Position numbers and translations under genes: made by a program. A stretch of DNA of 45,945 nucleotides from an uncultured Clostridia bacterium (GTDB taxonomy: Bacteria; Bacillota; Clostridia; Christensenellales; Borkfalkiaceae), in contig CANQUN010000010.1 in assembly GCA_947627065.1 (NCBI GenBank), forward strand, positions 1 through 45,945, read 5' to 3'. The notes below the pieces were generated by a model. The model was not told the origin of the DNA, searched no databases, and saw nothing but the letters and a program-made list of their open reading frames with translations. Of the stretch, positions 38,964 through 45,945 are shown piece by piece (the stretch's first letter is position 1; the number at the start of each line of letters is the position of its first letter).

Positions 38964-38992
38964 ATAATAACATATCCGAAAAATAATTACAA
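38964..38992 (-). promoter_or_regulatory. Promoter of the hydCBA operon
   Basis: TTGTAA (38992-38987) and TATTAT (38969-38964), 17 bases apart on the minus strand. The leader of about 55 bases has a short GGGT/ACCC hairpin. No clear Rex operator (TTGTTAA-N4-TTAACAA) was found. Confidence 0.6.
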
Positions 38993-39111
38993 CGTTTTTT
39001 GAGACGTTTTTGCGATTTTCTGCGGGTTTTCGGCAATTTTCGCCGTGATTTCGGGGTTTTTGGGGAACGGCGGGGAGATTGCAAGGGGATTGCGGGCGGC
39101 GGGCTGGCGGA

Positions 39112-39639
39112 TCAGGTGAACACCTTGTCGAATTCTTCTATGTTGGAGCGGATGGTTTCTTTGGCCTTGGCGGCGTCGCCGACTTCCAGAACCTTTACCA
39201 CCTTGTTTTCGAGTTGTTTGTACACGGTCAGGAAGTGGCGGAGTTCGTCCACGATGTGGGCGGGAAGTTCGGAAATGTCCTTGTAACCGTTGTACTGCGG
39301 GTCGCCGAAGGGAATGGCAATTATCTTTTCGTCCGTCTCGTCCCTGTCGGTCATGAACACCACGCCTATCGGATAACACCTGACGAGGCTCATCTTTTCT
39401 ATGGGCTGGCTGCACAGCACAAACACGTCGAGCGGGTCGTTGTCGCCCGACAGCGTGTGGGGTATGAACCCGTAATTCATGGGGTAATGCGTGCTTGTGT
39501 AAAGCACCCTGTCGAGGATTATGAGACCCGTGTCCTTGTCGAGTTCGTACTTGTTCTTGCTCCCCTGCTCTATCTCTATGCAGGCGATGAAGTCCTCGGG
39601 GGTGATGCGGTTGCTGTCGATATCCTTCCAGATATTCAT
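39112..39639 (-). CDS. ppa: Inorganic pyrophosphatase, family I
   Basis: A 175-residue soluble enzyme. The core is complete: IEIEQGSKNKYELDKDTGLIILDRVLYTSTHYPMNYGFIPHTLSGDNDPLDVFVLCSQPI, with the DNDPLDV signature and metal-binding acids; DRDETDEKIIAIPFGDPQYNGYKDISELP follows. ATG at 39639 has AAGGAG; a frame to 40380 is antisense to the thioesterase gene and not real. It hydrolyses pyrophosphate to drive biosynthesis. Confidence 0.93.
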   Translation of the reverse strand: MNIWKDIDSNRITPEDFIACIEIEQGSKNKYELDKDTGLIILDRVLYTSTHYPMNYGFIPHTLSGDNDPLDVFVLCSQPIEKMSLVRCYPIGVVFMTDRDETDEKIIAIPFGDPQYNGYKDISELPAHIVDELRHFLTVYKQLENKVVKVLEVGDAAKAKETIRSNIEEFDKVFT

Positions 39640-39800
39640 GGTTATGCTCCTTGTATTTTGGGGTTTTTTGTATTTTGCGGGTTTGGTTTTGTGTTTGGGG
39701 GTTGGTTTTATTCGTGTTGCGGGTTGGCGTCGGATTGAGGTTTGGGGCGGAAAATTTGGGGCGTTTGCTGTATTTTTTTGGGTTTTGACGTCGGATTCGT

Positions 39801-39830
39801 TTGACATTACGCCGCGCGTTGTAGTAAAGT
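39801..39830 (+). promoter_or_regulatory. Promoter of the thioesterase gene
   Basis: TTGACA (39801-39806) and TAAAGT (39825-39830), spacing 18. The gap 39640-39800 is T/G-rich low-complexity DNA with no gene. Confidence 0.6.
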
Positions 39831-39864
39831 ATTTGTAATTAAAATGCGAAAACGGAGGCGTTTT

Positions 39865-40398
39865 ATGGAACCCGAAAGAGAATCGAAGAGAACGGTTGGC
39901 AAACAGAACAACAGCGATATGTGCATTGTTTGCGGAAAGGTCAATCCACTGTCGCTCCGCGCCGATTTCTACATACTTGAGGACGAAATTTTGCTGTGCG
40001 TTACACGAGGCAGGGACGAACACCAGAGTTACCCCGACAGGATGCACGGCGGCATGATTTCCGCCATACTCGACGAGACGATAGGACGCGCCGTTCAGAT
40101 TGCGCACCCCGAAGTGTGGGGCGTTACGGGCAAACTTGAAGTTACCTTCCGCAAGCCCGTCCGCCTCAACGCGGTTATCCGCTGCTATGCAAAAATAGTG
40201 AAGTTCGGCTCCCTCGCCTTTGTCGGCAAGGGTTACATAGAGGACGAAGCGGGAACGCTGCTTGCCACGGGAGAGGCGACTTACGTGCGCACGCCCATCG
40301 AGAAGATGACGGACGAGTCGTTTGTGTGGGCGCAGTTTCCAGACAGTCTCCCCCGCCCCGACGAGAGTCTCATACGCCACCCCGAACTGCTGAAATAG
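39865..40398 (+). CDS. PaaI-type hotdog thioesterase
   Basis: A 177-residue protein with the hotdog fold. CVGKVNPLSLRADFYI-like start (CIVCGKVNPLSLRADFYILE), HQSYPDRMHGGMISAILDETIGRAVQ carrying the conserved HGG-x-Asp/Glu catalytic region, and VTGKLEVTFRKPVRLNAVIRCYAKIV. ATG at 39865 has GGAGG seven bases upstream. The acyl-CoA substrate cannot be told from sequence. Confidence 0.82.
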   Translation: MEPERESKRTVGKQNNSDMCIVCGKVNPLSLRADFYILEDEILLCVTRGRDEHQSYPDRMHGGMISAILDETIGRAVQIAHPEVWGVTGKLEVTFRKPVRLNAVIRCYAKIVKFGSLAFVGKGYIEDEAGTLLATGEATYVRTPIEKMTDESFVWAQFPDSLPRPDESLIRHPELLK

Positions 40399-40602
40399 CC
40401 GATTTTTGTGAGATTTGGGGCACTTTTTGCAAATTGACGGTTTTTGCGGACGGCGGATTTACGGCCGTTTGCGAGGGCCTGCGCGGCGGTTTTAAGTAAG
40501 TTTACCGACGGTTGGCGCGGCGGTTTTAAGCCGCGGCGGGCTGCACTGCACAGTTGCCCTTGATGACTGTTTTGTAATTTATAAAGTTACGGTTATATTT
40601 AA

Positions 40603-40630
40603 GCCCGCGGCATGTTGCCGCGGGCGTTTT
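40603..40630 (+). terminator. Strong terminator hairpin between thioesterase and MreB-like genes
   Basis: GCCCGCGGCA (40603-40612) and its complement (40616-40625) around TGT, followed by GTTTTTC on the plus side. It faces the thioesterase transcript and lies against the MreB-like stop. The 40,400-40,600 gap shows two GCGGCGGTTTTAAG copies and no gene. Confidence 0.7.
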
Positions 40631-41620
40631 TCATGCGAATCTCAGTCTCTTGTAGACTTTTTCGTTTTGCATTATCTTGCCCGCGCCTATCGCAACGGCA
40701 AGTTCGGGGTCGGGGCCGACGCAGACGTTCATGGAGAACTCGTCGTGGAAATATTCTTCTATGCCGACGATTCCCGAGCCGCCGCCCGCGAGGTACACAC
40801 CCCTGCGGCGGATTTCGGCCGCCACCTCGGGCGGGAGTTTGGCGATGACCTTGTGGGCCATGGAGTGCAAGTCGTTGAAATATGCCCTTATGGGGTCCTG
40901 AATCATCTCCGCGGTTATGCGCATGGACCTTGGCGTTTGCTGTTCGACATCGCTGCCGCTGATGACCATGCCCGAGGTGTCGCCGGGCAATAAACTGCCT
41001 ATTTCGCGGATTAACGCCTCAACCGTGGGGATTCCTATCAGCAATCCGTACTTGTCCCGAAGGAAGCCGATGAGCGAACGGGCGAGGTTTGCGCCGCCCA
41101 TGTTGAAGGAGACGCCGGCGATTACGCCCGTCAGCGAAACAGCCGCTATGTTGGTAACGTTGCCGCCGATGTCAACCACAAAACAGGTTTCCGACGAGGA
41201 GACGGGCGCGTTGAGGCCGACGGCCGCGGCGATGGGCGATTCTATAAAGTAAACGTCGTCGATTCCGCTTTGGGACAGGACGCGCCTGAAGGTGGAAAGC
41301 GCGGCGTTTTCGGTGCCGACGGGTATGGCGACAAGCGCTTCCTTTCCGTTGAAATAGGAAAGTTCTATCTTGGCAAAAAAACTCTTTAACATGGTTACGG
41401 CGGGCGTTTCTTTGACTATTTCGCCGTCAACCACGGGCGATACGACCGAGATGCTCTTGGCCGATTTGCCTACCATCTTCTTGGCGTCAAACCCCGTTGC
41501 GGTGTCTCCGTCCGCGCTGATGGCCACGAGCGTCGGTTCGCACAGGATGACGTTTTGGCCAACCTGATAGAAGGCCGTCTTGCTCGACCCCATGTCTATC
41601 GCCAACCTCAGATTACTCAT
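40631..41620 (-). CDS. MreB/Mbl-like actin-family protein
   Basis: A 329-residue actin-fold protein. Phosphate-1 motif is AIDMGSSKTAFYQVG (canonical MreB has DLGTxNT, so this is a diverged copy). The connect and phosphate-2 region is CFVVDIGGNVTNIAAVSLTG; the adenosine motif is GVYLAGGGSGIVGIEEYF. ESPIAAAVGLN is also typical. It probably forms membrane filaments guiding cell wall synthesis. It overlaps the maf stop by eight bases. Other MreB paralogs may be elsewhere. Confidence 0.85.
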   Translation of the reverse strand: MSNLRLAIDMGSSKTAFYQVGQNVILCEPTLVAISADGDTATGFDAKKMVGKSAKSISVVSPVVDGEIVKETPAVTMLKSFFAKIELSYFNGKEALVAIPVGTENAALSTFRRVLSQSGIDDVYFIESPIAAAVGLNAPVSSSETCFVVDIGGNVTNIAAVSLTGVIAGVSFNMGGANLARSLIGFLRDKYGLLIGIPTVEALIREIGSLLPGDTSGMVISGSDVEQQTPRSMRITAEMIQDPIRAYFNDLHSMAHKVIAKLPPEVAAEIRRRGVYLAGGGSGIVGIEEYFHDEFSMNVCVGPDPELAVAIGAGKIMQNEKVYKRLRFA

Positions 41621-42173
41621 CTTCAGCCTCCTTTAGTAAGGGTAAAATATCTTCCATCGGCAAGCCGATGACGTTGGTGTAACTTCCTTCAATGCGGTTT
41701 ACCAGCCCGTACCCGTCCTGTATGCCGTAACTGCCCGCCTTGTCGAAGGGCTTGGCCTCGTCCACGTACCTCTCTATGAGTTCGTCCGTCAAGGCGTTGA
41801 AGAACACGCGGGTCTTGGAAAAACCGCTGACCTCTCGGTGAGAAACCCCGTAAATCACACAAAAACCCGTAAAAACGTCGTGCGCGCGGCCCGACAGGAG
41901 CCTGAGCATGGACACGGCTTGCCGCCTGTCTTTGGGCTTGCCGAGGGTGGCGCCGTCAACTGCGACCACGGTGTCCGCCGCGATGACCGTGCCCTCTTTT
42001 TCGTCCGCGACAGCCCGCGCTTTGGCCACGGCGTTGGCAACGGCTATTCCCTGCGGACCGAGGGCGGCGTCCGTCGTCTCTTTGGCCGAAGAGGGACAAA
42101 CCTCAAATTCCACGCCCGCCGCGCTCAGCAGTTCCCTGCGCCTTGGCGACGCGCTTGCAAGCAGAATCTTCAT
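41613..42173 (-). CDS. maf: Maf-like nucleotide pyrophosphatase
   Basis: A 186-residue protein with LLASASPRRRELLSAAGVEFEVCPS (signature S-x-SPRR) at the N terminus, TVIAADTVVAVDGATLGKPKD and KAGSYGIQDGYGLVNRIEGSYTNVIGLPM. Maf enzymes hydrolyse non-canonical or canonical nucleoside triphosphates and affect septum formation. Maf next to an MreB-type gene is a conserved arrangement. Confidence 0.92.
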   Translation of the reverse strand: MKILLASASPRRRELLSAAGVEFEVCPSSAKETTDAALGPQGIAVANAVAKARAVADEKEGTVIAADTVVAVDGATLGKPKDRRQAVSMLRLLSGRAHDVFTGFCVIYGVSHREVSGFSKTRVFFNALTDELIERYVDEAKPFDKAGSYGIQDGYGLVNRIEGSYTNVIGLPMEDILPLLKEAEDE

Positions 42174-42300
42174 ATCCCTCGTTGCGGGTTGCCTGCCCTT
42201 TCAGTAAGGCGGCCTCGCTTTCCCTCCGTTTAATCTATTGCTTTCGTTACGCCCGTAATTGCGGTTTTTTTGTCCGCGCGGGGCGGTTTTTGCGGTTTTA

Positions 42301-42391
42301 TGCGGTTTATGCGCCCGTACAAGGGGCTTTTATGCGCCCGACGGCTCGGTGCGGGACGGTTTTTATGCGCCCGACGGCTCGGTGCGGGGCG
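42301..42391. repeat. Tandem repeat in the maf-SDR intergenic region
   Basis: Two copies of a 30-base unit (42328-42357 and 42362-42391; core ATGCGCCCGACGGCTCGG) and a partial third (42308-42320). No gene is visible between 42174 and 42500 apart from the promoter at 42466-42494. Confidence 0.7.
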
Positions 42392-42465
42392 TGCCGATTA
42401 TGTCCGTAAATTCGGTTCCCGATTTTTAATTATAACACATATCGGTTAAAAAAGCAATACTTCTG

Positions 42466-42494
42466 TTGTAATTGACCGCACAATGTGTTATAAT
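42466..42494 (+). promoter_or_regulatory. Promoter of the SDR gene, predicting a leaderless mRNA
   Basis: TTGTAA (42466-42471) and TATAAT (42489-42494), 17 bases apart, with an upstream T/G-rich extended element. The expected start is at 42500-42502, that is at the ATG of the SDR gene (42501). Confidence 0.7.
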
Positions 42495-42500
42495 ATGTTC

Positions 42501-43331
42501 ATGACAAGATACGCGCGCCGCCTTGACGGCAAAACATTTGTGATTACGGGGGTAACTTCGGGCATAGGCAGGGGGCTTGCCCAAAAACTCATCTTGGACA
42601 ACGGCTGCCGCGTTATAGGCGTGGGCAGGAGCGTTGAAAAGATGGCTTCGCTCATCTCCGCCCTCGGCGAAAACGCCCGCCTTTTGGACGGCAGGCTGTT
42701 TGACGTTTCCCAAAGGGAGAATTGGCTCTCTCTCGCTTCGTCGCTCTCATCAAGCGGAGTGAGGATTGACGGGATTGTCAATGGAGCGGGGATTTTGCCG
42801 CATTTTGCAAACACGGGCAAGACGACGCCCGAGAATGTTGAGAAAGCCCTTAAAACTAACTTTTTAGCCACTGTCTACGCGGTGGACGCCCTCCGTCAAG
42901 CCCTTTGCGAAAGCCCTGTGATTGTCAATATTTCGAGTGCGGCCGCGCTTGCCACGATAGCGGGTACGGGGGCTTATTCGGCTTCTAAAAGTGCGCTTAA
43001 AAGTTACACCGAAGCCCTGCGCGCGGAGATGCGAGGGAAAGGTCAGGTCTCCCTCATAATGCCCGGGTTTGCGAGGACGGAGATATTCCGCGAACAGAAT
43101 ACGACGATTGAGTCGAGCCGACTGTTCATGATGATGAGCATGCCCGCGGACAAGATGGTGGCCAAAATTTACCGCGCCGTTGCACGCGGCCGCCGCCGCG
43201 CCGTGATCGGCAAGGACGCCAAGGCCATGGATTTTCTCTACCGCCTTCTCCCCTCTTTCGCTCCCGAAATCATCTCTTCGGTGATAAGACGGGCAAAAAC
43301 GCCGCTCTTTTCGGACGTGTTTAACGATTGA
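42501..43331 (+). CDS. Short-chain dehydrogenase/reductase (SDR)
   Basis: A 276-residue SDR. NAD(P)-binding motif TFVITGVTSGIGRGLAQKL, NGAG motif (IVNGAGILPHF), catalytic Ser, Tyr and Lys in NISSAAALATIAGTGAYSASKSALKSYTEAL, and the classical end FARTEIF. A C-terminal basic region (MVAKIYRAVARGRRRAVIG) suits lipid or acyl-carrier substrates. ATG at 42501 lies where the transcript should start; an alternative ATG at 42483 would sit inside the promoter. Confidence 0.88.
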   Translation: MTRYARRLDGKTFVITGVTSGIGRGLAQKLILDNGCRVIGVGRSVEKMASLISALGENARLLDGRLFDVSQRENWLSLASSLSSSGVRIDGIVNGAGILPHFANTGKTTPENVEKALKTNFLATVYAVDALRQALCESPVIVNISSAAALATIAGTGAYSASKSALKSYTEALRAEMRGKGQVSLIMPGFARTEIFREQNTTIESSRLFMMMSMPADKMVAKIYRAVARGRRRAVIGKDAKAMDFLYRLLPSFAPEIISSVIRRAKTPLFSDVFND

Positions 43332-43479
43332 CTTTTCGTTTCTTGAGGGCGCGGTTGCAGCGACCGATTTGCTTGTTTTGGGAATAACTGCGCCCAAGGG
43401 GCGTGACTTGCTTTTGGAATCACTGTACCCAATGGGCGGAGTTTGGTTGAAAGTCAGTGGCTAGGAAAGGCAGAAGTGG

Positions 43480-43503
43480 CCTTTTTCTCACATTATCGCC
43501 GCT
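43480..43503 (-). repeat. Copy of a dispersed 20-base intergenic motif (minus orientation)
   Basis: On the minus strand GGCGATAATGTGAGAAAAAGG. A near-identical plus-strand copy lies at 45052-45072 (one difference in 21), so together they flank the SPFH-RHH pair as inverted repeats. Confidence 0.6.
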
Positions 43504-43576
43504 TTTCGTCCGCGTCCGCCCCAAGATTCCGACCCACAACATTATATATAATACGCGTATACGCAAGGCAATTTTT

Positions 43577-43609
43577 AACGCGCACGCCCGATTGGGTGTG
43601 CGCGTTTTT
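43577..43609 (+). terminator. GC-rich terminator hairpin
   Basis: AACGCGCACGCCC (43577-43589) and GGGTGTGCGCGTT (43594-43606) pair with one G-U, followed by T-run on the plus side. It would end the SDR transcript 245 bases after the stop codon, and may also limit the RHH-SPFH transcript. Confidence 0.65.
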
Positions 43610-43660
43610 CCTCTTTCCGCTCGCTTCGGACGGGCGGACACCGCTTTCAAGGAAAGGGGT

Positions 43661-43834
43661 TCAGCGTTGGTCTTTGCTTTTCTTGCGCCGTCTGACGCAT
43701 TCGGTAAGCAGGTATTCTATCTGGCCGTTGAGGGAGCGGAAGTCCTCCGCCGCCCAACTCGACAGTTCGGCAAAGAGCGAGCGGGACAGCCTGAGCGGCA
43801 CCTGCTTTTTGGTCTTTTCGTCGCCCGCCGCCAT
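43661..43834 (-). CDS. Small Arc/RHH-type DNA-binding protein downstream of SPFH gene
   Basis: A 57-residue protein (MAAGDEKTKKQVPLRLSRSLFAELSSWAAEDFRSLNGQIEYLLTECVRRRKKSKDQR). The pattern KQVPLRLSRSLFAELSSWAAEDFRSLNGQIEYLL is a ribbon-helix-helix of the Arc family. Its ATG at 43834 overlaps the SPFH stop by one base (TGATG), so translation is coupled. A longer frame to 43885 overlaps that gene. In other Bacillota such RHH genes also follow SPFH genes. Confidence 0.75.
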   Translation of the reverse strand: MAAGDEKTKKQVPLRLSRSLFAELSSWAAEDFRSLNGQIEYLLTECVRRRKKSKDQR

Positions 43835-44772
43835 CAATATATACTTCCCGTACCGACGACGGGCTGCGCGTCGTGGTTTCCGCACAGGACGACGAGCAGG
43901 TTGCTGACCATCTGCGCCTTGCGTTCGTCATCGAGATCCACGATGTCCTCTTCTTTTAATTTGTTGAGGGCCATCTGCACCATGGACACCGCTCCGTCCA
44001 CTATCTTCTGCCTTGCCGCTATTATCGCCGCAGCCTGCTGCCGCTGAAGCATGGCCGCCGCAATTTCGGGCGCGTAGGCCAGATGGGAGATGCGCGCTTC
44101 TATTATCTCCATGCCCGCAAGGTCGGCGCGGACCTGAATTTCCTGCCTCAAGACTTCGGCAATCTCCTGCGAACTGCCGCGCAGGGACGTTTCGTCGCCG
44201 TTTTGCGAAACGTCGTACGGGTACTGGCGAGCCGCCTGACGGATGGCCGCGTCGCACTGCGATGACAGGTACTGCGAGTAACTTTCCACATTGAATATTG
44301 CGCGTGCGGTGTTTACAATGCGCCATATCACGACGACGGAAATCTCGATGGGGTTGCCCTCTTCATCGTTGACCTTTTGCTTGTCGTTGTTGAGTGTCAT
44401 GGCCTTGAGGGAAATTTTACGCGACAGGCCAAGGCTGTTTTTGAGAGAAGCCTCGCCCGCGTTGACCGCCGAGCAGAAGGGAATGACCCAATAGAAGCCG
44501 TCCTTTCTCAGCGTGCCGAAATATTTGCCGAACAGCGTGAACACGTACGCTTCGTTTGGCCTGAGCATCTTGTAACCCGGGAGGATGAGGAAGAACAGCA
44601 ACGCGCACGCAAGCGCCGCTATCATCAGAGCGCCGTTTTCTTCATCTGAAACGGTGAACATCACGATCGCCGCGACGCCGAGCACGATGTTGACAAGCAC
44701 CATCAGCCAGCCGTTTGCAGCATGGGCGGACTTTTCGTCAAACTGCACCATTTTGAGTTCCTTGTTTTCCAT
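43834..44772 (-). CDS. SPFH-domain membrane protein (stomatin/prohibitin type)
   Basis: A 312-residue protein. Two N-terminal membrane segments (GWLMVLVNIVLGVAAIVMFTV, GALMIAALACALLFFLILPGY) are followed by the SPFH domain: MLRPNEAYVFTLFGKYFGTLRKDGFYWVIPFCS, NDKQKVNDEEGNPIEISVVVIWRIVNTARAIFNVESY, and a long coiled coil (AEVLRQEIQVRADLAGMEIIEARISHLAYAPEIAAAMLQRQQAAAIIAARQKI). These proteins organise membrane microdomains. GGAG precedes the start. Confidence 0.9.
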   Translation of the reverse strand: MENKELKMVQFDEKSAHAANGWLMVLVNIVLGVAAIVMFTVSDEENGALMIAALACALLFFLILPGYKMLRPNEAYVFTLFGKYFGTLRKDGFYWVIPFCSAVNAGEASLKNSLGLSRKISLKAMTLNNDKQKVNDEEGNPIEISVVVIWRIVNTARAIFNVESYSQYLSSQCDAAIRQAARQYPYDVSQNGDETSLRGSSQEIAEVLRQEIQVRADLAGMEIIEARISHLAYAPEIAAAMLQRQQAAAIIAARQKIVDGAVSMVQMALNKLKEEDIVDLDDERKAQMVSNLLVVLCGNHDAQPVVGTGSIY

Positions 44773-44820
44773 TTCCGTCTCCTTTTATCGCTTGTGTTGC
44801 GATATCATTTTGATATTAAA

Positions 44821-44849
44821 ATAATACAACAAAACGGTCGGCTTGTCAA
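44821..44849 (-). promoter_or_regulatory. Promoter of the SPFH-RHH operon
   Basis: TTGACA (44849-44844) and TATTAT (44826-44821), 17 bases apart on the minus strand. The leader has small inverted repeats (ATATC/GATAT, TCGC/GCGA). Confidence 0.75.
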
Positions 44850-44869
44850 GCGTTTTTTGAGGGAATGTG

Positions 44870-45215
44870 ATTTTTTGATTGGATTTTCGGGCGGGGTATG
44901 TTTGGGGTTTGTGTGCGGGGTTTGCCCATTGGCTGCGGGCGGGATTAATCCGCGCGAATATGCAGGATTTGTCCGCCGGTTGCGAGCGGCTTTTACCCGC
45001 GGATTGCGGGCAGGACTTCTCTGTCGCAAACCCGCTCTTTTAGTAAAATACGGCGATAATGTGCGAAAAAGGCTACTAATTTGCCATAGTCCTCTTTTAT
45101 GCTAAAATTGTCGAAATGTGCCGATAATGTGAGATTTAGAGGGTTTTCTATATCCGTAAATCACGTCTGTTTGATGAAAAATGCCGATAATGTGTGATTT
45201 AGGAGGGTTAATCGG
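44870..45215. repeat. Gene-free region with dispersed GATAATGTG-type repeats
   Basis: Three plus-strand copies of (G)CCGATAATGTG or CGGCGATAATGTG with different tails (45052-45072, 45120-45144, 45183-45209) lie between the SPFH promoter and the VanW-family gene. No ORF of quality is seen. The first copy is the mate of the minus-strand copy at 43480-43503. Confidence 0.6.
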
Positions 45216-45306
45216 GATAACCGCTGCAGCGAGCCGAGAAGTTGAAGGCGTTTCTGCACATGAGGTCTTTTCGCATACCGCGACGGATATTCCGCATACT
45301 TAATGT

Positions 45307-45945
45307 ATGAAATTACTCCGTCCCTGTCTCGCGGCGGCGCTCGCGGTTGCCGTGTGGCTGGTGGGCAGCGCGTTTGTCGTTCTGCCGCGAACCGAATATT
45401 CGCTGACCGTGATTGCCGACGGCAGGCGTTACGTCTTTGCCTATCCCGAGATAGACTTCGGGCCTGACGGCCTGTACCTGAAGGGCGCGGCGGAAGCGGC
45501 ACAAAGGATTGCCGCCGACCTGATGGTGCGGCCCGTGGACGCGGCGGTGCGCTTTGACCCTTCTTCTCCACAGCCGTTTACGATTACCGACGGGCGGGAC
45601 GGCAAGGAAATTGACGCGGCCGCGCTCGAGGCGGAAATGACGGCGGCCATTGCCCGCGGCGACGCGACGCTTGCCGTGCATTCGGTCGTAGCCAAACCCA
45701 CCGTTACCGCCGAAAACCTGCGCGAGTGCACATTTGTGCGGGCGAGATTTTGGACTGATTACGAAAGTTCGTCCGAGGAGAGAAAGCACAACATTTCCCT
45801 TGCGGCGGCCGCCCTGAGCGGCACCGTCGTCGAACCCGGTGGCGAATTTTCCTTCAATTTGCGGGTGGGCAAGCGCACGCGCGAACGCGGCTACGAGGAG
45901 GCAAAGGTGATTTACGAGGGCAAGTACACGCAGGGCGTCGGCGGC
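45307..45945 (+). CDS. VanW-family protein, 3' end cut by window edge
   Basis: An open frame of 213 residues runs off the right edge. A signal peptide or membrane anchor is at the N terminus (LLRPCLAAALAVAVWLVGSAFVVL). The stretch EERKHNISLAAAALSGTVVEPGGEFSFNLRVGKRTRERGYEEAKVIYEGKYTQGVGG is the VanW start ('eFSFN..vG.Rt...Gy..A'). VanW proteins are found in vancomycin-B type operons and widely elsewhere with unknown envelope-related function; resistance is not implied. No clear ribosome site precedes the ATG. Confidence 0.82.
   Translation, partial: MKLLRPCLAAALAVAVWLVGSAFVVLPRTEYSLTVIADGRRYVFAYPEIDFGPDGLYLKGAAEAAQRIAADLMVRPVDAAVRFDPSSPQPFTITDGRDGKEIDAAALEAEMTAAIARGDATLAVHSVVAKPTVTAENLRECTFVRARFWTDYESSSEERKHNISLAAAALSGTVVEPGGEFSFNLRVGKRTRERGYEEAKVIYEGKYTQGVGG

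Noticed and set aside
39640-40380. N-terminal extension of pyrophosphatase to 422 residues
   Set aside because: The extension is antisense to the thioesterase gene and the ATG at 39639 has a proper ribosome site at the start of the conserved fold.
45307-45945. Vancomycin resistance gene
   Set aside because: Only the broad VanW family is supported; no vanR/S/H/B/X genes are seen and the family is common in non-resistant bacteria.

Overview
The window joins two regions. Positions 1 to about 24,100 hold the genome of a tailed phage (prophage), with every gene on the minus strand. From about 24,760 to the right end is ordinary chromosome of a Bacillota/Clostridia-type anaerobe of moderate to high GC. 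Support for that host is a trimeric NADH-linked [FeFe]-hydrogenase (hydABC-like), single-chain GlyRS next to GlnRS, an MreB-like gene next to Maf, a VanW-family protein, strong Shine-Dalgarno sites and sigma-70-type promoters. No taxon below class level can be defended from the sequence.

Prophage, read right to left (its transcription direction): an early promoter and hairpin-rich leader (24,035-24,098); small early genes; a small RHH protein and an XRE-RHH fusion regulator; an ERF annealase, a PD-(D/E)XK nuclease, a NinB-like protein, an HNH nuclease and SSB; a replisome organizer and a DnaC-like loader; a short sliding-clamp-like protein; ASCH and zinc-ribbon proteins; a large m5C methyltransferase; an ArpU/RinA-like late regulator. 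A late promoter and leader with a terminator follow (12,394-12,519). The late operon holds a ParB-like protein, a Mom-like GNAT protein, small and large terminase, portal, a BECR-type nuclease (PBECR-like), scaffold, major capsid, head-tail genes, a second PBECR/MuF-C-like nuclease, more head-tail genes and a final gene cut by the window edge. No integrase, lysis or tail-fibre genes are in view; they presumably lie to the left.

The most interesting observation is a pair of matching cassettes in the late operon. Each stand-alone toxin-like nuclease gene (6552-5857 and 2404-1832, minus strand) is followed by a convergent small RNA gene on the plus strand. Each RNA gene has a near-consensus sigma-70 promoter and an intrinsic terminator whose 3' arm contains the toxin's stop codon. 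Both RNAs fold by eye into the same plan: a closing stem, an H-type pseudoknot starting with a shared GACAGAAA-type core, and a hairpin with an 11-nt loop. Several helices have different sequence but keep pairing. I propose a lysogen-expressed RNA antitoxin or regulator of phage-borne toxins, comparable in logic to type III toxin-antitoxin systems but with convergent single-copy RNA. This is inference. A third plus-strand small RNA candidate (22,290-22,400) converges on the XRE-RHH gene.

Chromosomal part: a six-tRNA operon (Gly-Arg-His-Gln-Lys-Lys, minus strand) with its own promoter and terminator; a phosphodiesterase and a flavoprotein; a membrane-anchored DUF1508 protein; a CvpA-like protein; glnS and glyS around a shared promoter region; an FMN-reductase-like protein; the hydCBA operon; pyrophosphatase; a thioesterase; MreB-like and Maf; an SDR enzyme; an SPFH protein coupled to a small RHH protein; and the start of a VanW-family gene. 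Intergenic regions here are rich in short tandem and inverted repeats.
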